Assembly: GCF_000003605.2 (NCBI RefSeq)
Contig: NW_003134862.1
Span: 4,998-41,623, forward strand
Length of the DNA stretch: 36,626 bases
Direction of reading: 5' to 3'
Origin: Saccoglossus kowalevskii
Lineage: Eukaryota; Hemichordata; Enteropneusta; Harrimaniidae
Shown here in pieces: positions 33,501-36,626 of this stretch. The translations under genes and the position numbers were made by a program. Every line of letters begins with the position of its first letter. Positions within the stretch are counted from its first letter, which is position 1. The notes beneath the pieces were generated by a model, which worked only from the letters and a program-made list of their open reading frames with translations, searched no databases and had not been told where the DNA came from.

Positions 33501-34186
33501 CTAATGAGTAGCATGAATAGGTGATTTTCCGTTCAAATGCAAGATCTCGCAGGATGCATGAAAGACGCGCGTCGAACCACTGCCACAAAAATCAAACGAT
33601 TTGATTTTGAACTCGAATTTCCTTATTTCATAGCTCACATTGACCGGCCAATCTTCAACAGTGGAATATTGCTTTCGAATACCCTCACTTAATCAAAATT
33701 GTCTATAACGCATGATTCTCGCGGTGAACGGAAAATGGTCTATTGTAAACTGCCAACCAATAAAAAAGATAGCTTTTGATCGACCTGTCCTGAATCTTTT
33801 GCGCAAACGCATATTTACTTTCGTCTTTTGGAAGTGTTCCATTCTCGGGTTTCAAAACGTCCTTGCATATCATGATTAAATAGTAGCAACAGATATGCAT
33901 TATAAAACTGCCATGACTGGGCCAGTTGAGGTTAGAATGTGAAGTGAGGGTCTTTTCATAAAATTATCACTGGTTGTTAAAATTTTAATGACTCTTTGTT
34001 TTGTCATTTCAGGAGCCTCCTGGGGGTCTAACTTTCCTGTATGTACTACTTGGTGTTGTTGTTATAGCAACTGTTATTGTGGGTATCAATCACAGATTGC
34101 CTCCGTACCTGCGTTTTTATCACCGCAGACGAGTTGTCAGTCTTCGCTCTCTAAGTTCAACTTTCTCTGTAATGAAAGTCACATGA
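24560..34186 (+). CDS. Membrane-anchored M14 zinc carboxypeptidase, six exons
   Basis: Six exons join in phase: 24560-25232, 28369-28470, 31007-31179, 31576-31671, 32913-33011 and 34013-34186, giving 438 residues. A signal peptide core (SVLLVFFVCL, about 22-31) is followed directly by the catalytic domain, with no recognisable activation prodomain. All key M14 residues are present by alignment to carboxypeptidase A: zinc ligands H122 and E125 (GEHARE) and H247 (VSFHSG), substrate-binding R187 (CWRG), N196 and R197 (DLNRNF), Tyr301 (bovine Tyr248) and the general base E324 (AIELWGD). The S1' specificity position (bovine 255) is Phe308, suggesting a preference for hydrophobic C-terminal residues. 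After a charged region, a single transmembrane helix (about 387-406) is followed by a basic, Ser-rich tail, so the enzyme domain is predicted to face outside or into the lumen. It differs from the secreted CPA/CPB zymogens and from CPD/CPM. No symbol is assigned. Confidence 0.92.
26178..26369. mobile_element. Palindromic MITE, copy A, TA target site
   Basis: A 192-bp imperfect palindrome starting CTGTAAAATCC and ending ATTCTACAG, flanked on both sides by TA (26176-26177 and 26370-26371). GGAATTAATTTTCACTG on the left is mirrored by GTGAAAATTAATTCC on the right. TA duplication points to a Tc1/mariner-type transposase acting in trans. No coding capacity. Confidence 0.75.
27161..27453. repeat. 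80-bp tandem repeat, interrupted
   Basis: The unit contains TCGATACTTTAAATGTAATG and repeats at 27181, 27261, 27341 and 27421, an exact 80-bp period with very few differences. The fourth unit stops at ATT (27451-27453). It resumes after the inserted element at 28317 with TTTTCTGGTTAGAATCTATC and runs to the splice acceptor of exon 2. Confidence 0.9.
27454..28316. mobile_element. 863-bp Helentron-like element inserted in the 80-bp array
   Basis: It begins AGCTCCGCTGT (27454-27464). Near its 3' end it carries the inverted copy ACAGCGGAGCT (28284-28294), followed by a small hairpin CAGCC-GAGA-GGCTG and the end TGCTCG. Internally it has about four diverged tandem units of roughly 125-180 bp, marked by GTCCAATTGCTTTGATATTA-like sequence. 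The boundaries are seen directly because it splits one unit of the flanking tandem repeat: GTTATT on the left, TTTTCTGG on the right, against GTTATTTTCTGG in intact units. Insertion at a T/T site, a 3' hairpin and subterminal inverted repeats fit a non-autonomous Helentron. No coding capacity. Confidence 0.65.
28317..28368. repeat. Terminal partial unit of the 80-bp repeat and the exon 2 acceptor
   Basis: The last partial repeat unit runs from TTTTCTGGTTAG through TTCTCATCTTT, then diverges into TTATCTTCAG, the acceptor used for carboxypeptidase exon 2. The array therefore touches the splice site. Confidence 0.75.
28471..31006. other. Carboxypeptidase intron 2
   Basis: This 2.5-kb AT-rich intron holds one palindromic MITE (29226-29434). 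The open frames at 28414-28668, 29397-29729 and 30463-30666 show no family features and look like chance. Confidence 0.5.
29226..29434. mobile_element. Palindromic MITE, copy B, TA target site
   Basis: A 209-bp imperfect palindrome beginning CTGTAGAACAC and ending TATTTTACAG, flanked by TA at 29224-29225 and 29435-29436. Its interior is related to copy A (GAATTAATTTTCGCTG near the left end, GTGAAAATTAATTCC near the right). Confidence 0.75.
31672..32912. other. Carboxypeptidase intron 4
   Basis: A 1.2-kb AT-rich intron with a short direct repeat of CGAGATTGTCAACTC (31703-31717 and 31719-31733) and a palindromic MITE copy near its 3' end. No gene seen. Confidence 0.5.
32651..32849. mobile_element. 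Palindromic MITE, copy C, TA target site
   Basis: A 199-bp element beginning CTGTAAAAGGC and ending ATTTTACAG, with TA at 32649-32650 and 32850-32851. It has the same inverted layout as copies A and B but a more diverged interior. Its right end lies only about 63 bp before carboxypeptidase exon 5. Confidence 0.7.
33012..34012. other. Carboxypeptidase intron 5
   Basis: A 1.0-kb intron with no coding sequence or repeat that I recognise. The open frames at 33135-33347 and 33703-33900 look like chance. Confidence 0.5.
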
Positions 34187-35679
34187 CTGTCACATGATTT
34201 ATTTACAATTTAGTTTTATAGAAGAACTTATCGCAACATATTTTCATATCAACATTGTGACATATTTTTTGTCTATTTATATACTCTGAGATAAGAGTGA
34301 AGATATTCCAACCTTTGACCTTTGCAGCAGATCATTCCTGGTCACATTCTGATTATAGCATATAAACCAACTGCTTTTTTTTTTATTTTTGTTCACAAGA
34401 GGTTCAGATGACAAATATTTTCATACATAATGTATAGATTAGGGAGTTTTTGTGCTTAGAACTCACTGTAGTCTCACATAATGACTTAAGCATCACCTAG
34501 AACTTACTGCAGTCTCACATAATGACTTACACATTGCCTAGAATTCACTGTTGTCTCACATAATGACTTAAGCATTGCCTGGAACGCACTGTAGTCTTAT
34601 ATAGTGACTTACACGTTGCCTAGAATTCTGAGGTTTTGACCTCATAAAAACTGGGTGCATTGGAGCTATATATACTGCTGGTTGTCCAGAATGTACAGTT
34701 TTACGCATTTGAGTTTCAGTTTTGTACCCATCTTGTTGATATTGTATGCATCAAGGCTGCTTTTGAAAATGCATGAAATATTCATGAAAATACTATCCAT
34801 ACTCCTGGATGAAGCGGGAAGAAATATGGTGTTGTAACGCACATAGATTACAAGACATCTATTGTGGGAGGGGTTATTCAACTTCTGCAATTGACTCGCC
34901 AGTATCATCCCCCTTCTGTCGCAGAATCAACACAACAACCTAGCATAACATAGCAACCAGAACCAGAAATTAATACTATAGAGCTAGAATCCTATTTCGT
35001 TCAATATCGTGACAAACAGAAATGCTGATATGAATCTGGAGTCTGTAAATACCACCATAGGAGTTTATTCACATTATTATAATAACTTTGTGTAACATTT
35101 TCCCCTAAATTTTCAAATTGGCAATTGTCTCTTATATTCAAACCACTGCTATATCAATATATCTTCATCCATGACAGGCTTTTATCCAGCCGCCTGTCCA
35201 CATTTTTGACAGGTATAAAAGTGAACTTTTGAAAAGCAAAATTTCAATAAACCTGTCCAATTTTGATTGAAAATGGATTGCTACAGACTAGCAACTGCTA
35301 TTTTCCATTTTGATGAAATTTTTAGACAGGCAATTTTTATTTTCTGCCTACAACCATATTCCATAGTAATCATCAAAATGTGTTTTCGGGAACCATAATT
35401 GTTACCCACTGTGGATATTATGCTTGTTTTTAAAAATATTTGTAATTGTATATTTATGTTAAGTAATTCATGGTGGACGAAAAATTTTGTTTCAATTTTT
35501 TTAAATTTGGTAGGAATGTATAATTTTGAAAATAATTTAAAACACTCATAAAAATGGTGAAATCTATAGAGTAACCTTTTTGTAAAAATCTAAACTGAAA
35601 CTAAAATAATAAAAAATGCCAAGTCTATCAAATACTGTTCATGAATACTTGTTTGTATCCATGGTTTCATGATGGATAT
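34187..35679. other. 3' UTR and 3' flank of the carboxypeptidase gene
   Basis: There is no coding sequence. It contains the 41-bp repeat (34457-34620) and a candidate polyadenylation signal AATAAA at 35246-35251. Which signal is used is not known; if it is this one, the 3' UTR would be about 1.1 kb and include the 41-bp repeat. Confidence 0.45.
34457..34620. repeat. 41-bp tandem repeat, four copies
   Basis: The unit starts TAGAACTCACTGTAGTCTCA and recurs at 34498, 34539 and 34580 with an exact 41-bp period and scattered substitutions. TAGAATT at 34621 starts a fifth, lost copy. Confidence 0.9.
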
Positions 35680-36626
35680 ATTAGTATCTCCATATGAATA
35701 CAAGGGTAGCGAAATTAGTATCTCCATATGAATACAAGAGTTGCTATATTAGTATCTCCATATGAATACAAGGGTGGCTATATTAGTATCTCCATATGAA
35801 TACAAGAGTTGCTATATTAGTATCTCCATATGAATACAAGGGTGGCTATATTAGTATCTCCATATGAATACAAGGGTTGCTATATTAGTATCTCCATATG
35901 AATACAAGGGTGGTTATATTAGTATCTCCATATGAATACAAGGGTTGCTATATTAGTATCTCCATATGAATACAAGGGTTGCTATATTAGTATCTCCATA
36001 TGAATACAAGGGTGGTTATATTAGTATCTCCATATGAATACAAGGGTAGCGAAATTAGTATCTCCATATGAATACAAGAGTTGCTATATTAGTATCTTCA
36101 TATGAATACAAGGGTTGCTATATTAGTATCTCCATATGAATACAAGGGTGGTTATATTAGTATCTCCATATGAATACAAGGGTGGCAAGATTAGTATCTC
36201 CATATGAATACAAGGGTGGCTATATTAGTATCTCCATATGAATACAAGGGTGGCTATATTAGTATCTCCATATGAATACAAGGGAGGCGAGATTAGTATC
36301 TCCATATGAATACAAGGGTGGTTATATTAGTATCTCCATATGAATACAAGGGTGGCTATATTAATATCTCCATATGAATACAAGAGTTGCTATATTAGTA
36401 TCTCCATATGAATACAAGAGTGACTATATTAGTATCTCCATATGAATACAATAGTGACTATATTAGTATCTCCATATGAATACAAGGGTTGCTATATTAG
36501 TATCTCCATATGAATACAAAGGTGGCGAGATTAGTATCTCCATATGAATACAAGAGGTGCTATATTAGTATCTCCATATGAATACAAGGGTGGCTATATT
36601 AGTATCTCCCTATGAATACAAGGGTG
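35680..36626. repeat. 34-bp satellite array, about 28 copies, running off the window
   Basis: Each unit has a 25-bp core, ATTAGTATCTCCATATGAAT plus ACAAG, and a 9-bp variable part (GGTGGCTAT, GGTTGCTAT, AGTTGCTAT, GGTAGCGAA and others). The core is nearly invariant, whereas the 9-bp part takes about a dozen forms. The pair GGTAGCGAA then AGTTGCTAT occurs at units 1-2 and again at 11-12, hinting at a 340-bp higher-order block. The array continues past the window end. Confidence 0.95.

Noticed and set aside
35680-36626. CRISPR-like array (25-bp conserved core, 9-bp variable parts)
   Set aside because: The variable parts are only 9 bp and are a few related forms rather than unique spacers, and the context is animal DNA. 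It is a satellite with variant units.

Overview
The window is nuclear DNA from an animal. It is AT-rich, its genes are split by GT-AG introns of about 0.1-3 kb, and it is crowded with short non-autonomous repeats of the kind common in marine invertebrates. The protein sequences are clearly related to vertebrate ones but divergent, so I read it as a non-vertebrate metazoan (lophotrochozoan, hemichordate or cephalochordate grade). The sequence alone does not settle the phylum. A run of N (20571-21295) marks a scaffold gap. All multi-exon models below were built by eye from splice signals, matching phase and family similarity.

Layout, left to right. (1) 1160-4124, minus: a group-1 glycosyltransferase domain. 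Three upstream exons are in compatible phase and give it an N-terminal membrane anchor, a Cys-rich segment and a coiled-coil stalk. (2) 4141-11095: no recognisable gene. It holds a small foldback element, an 11-copy 58-bp minisatellite and a Pearl/Helentron-like element built of 322-bp repeats. (3) 11096-11745, minus: the first two coding exons of SYVN1 (HRD1), the ER-associated-degradation ubiquitin ligase; the rest was not found. (4) 12071-16328, plus: a complete six-exon Speedy/RINGO gene (SPDYA-like), head to head with SYVN1 across a 325-bp shared promoter. (5) 17188-23823, minus: a complete seven-exon TRMT61B-like tRNA/rRNA m1A methyltransferase gene, convergent with SPDYA. The N gap lies in its third intron. 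(6) 24560-34186, plus: a complete six-exon membrane-anchored M14 metallocarboxypeptidase, head to head with TRMT61B. (7) 34187-36626: 3' flank with a 41-bp tandem repeat, then a 34-bp satellite of about 28 copies that runs off the window end.

The genes do not form a pathway. They are ordinary neighbours: two divergent promoters and one convergent 3' end. The more unusual points are an ERSE-like element (one mismatch) placed correctly for SYVN1 in the shared promoter, the membrane-tethered glycosyltransferase, an apparently active C-terminally anchored carboxypeptidase, and a mobile element whose exact ends are shown by its insertion inside an 80-bp tandem repeat.
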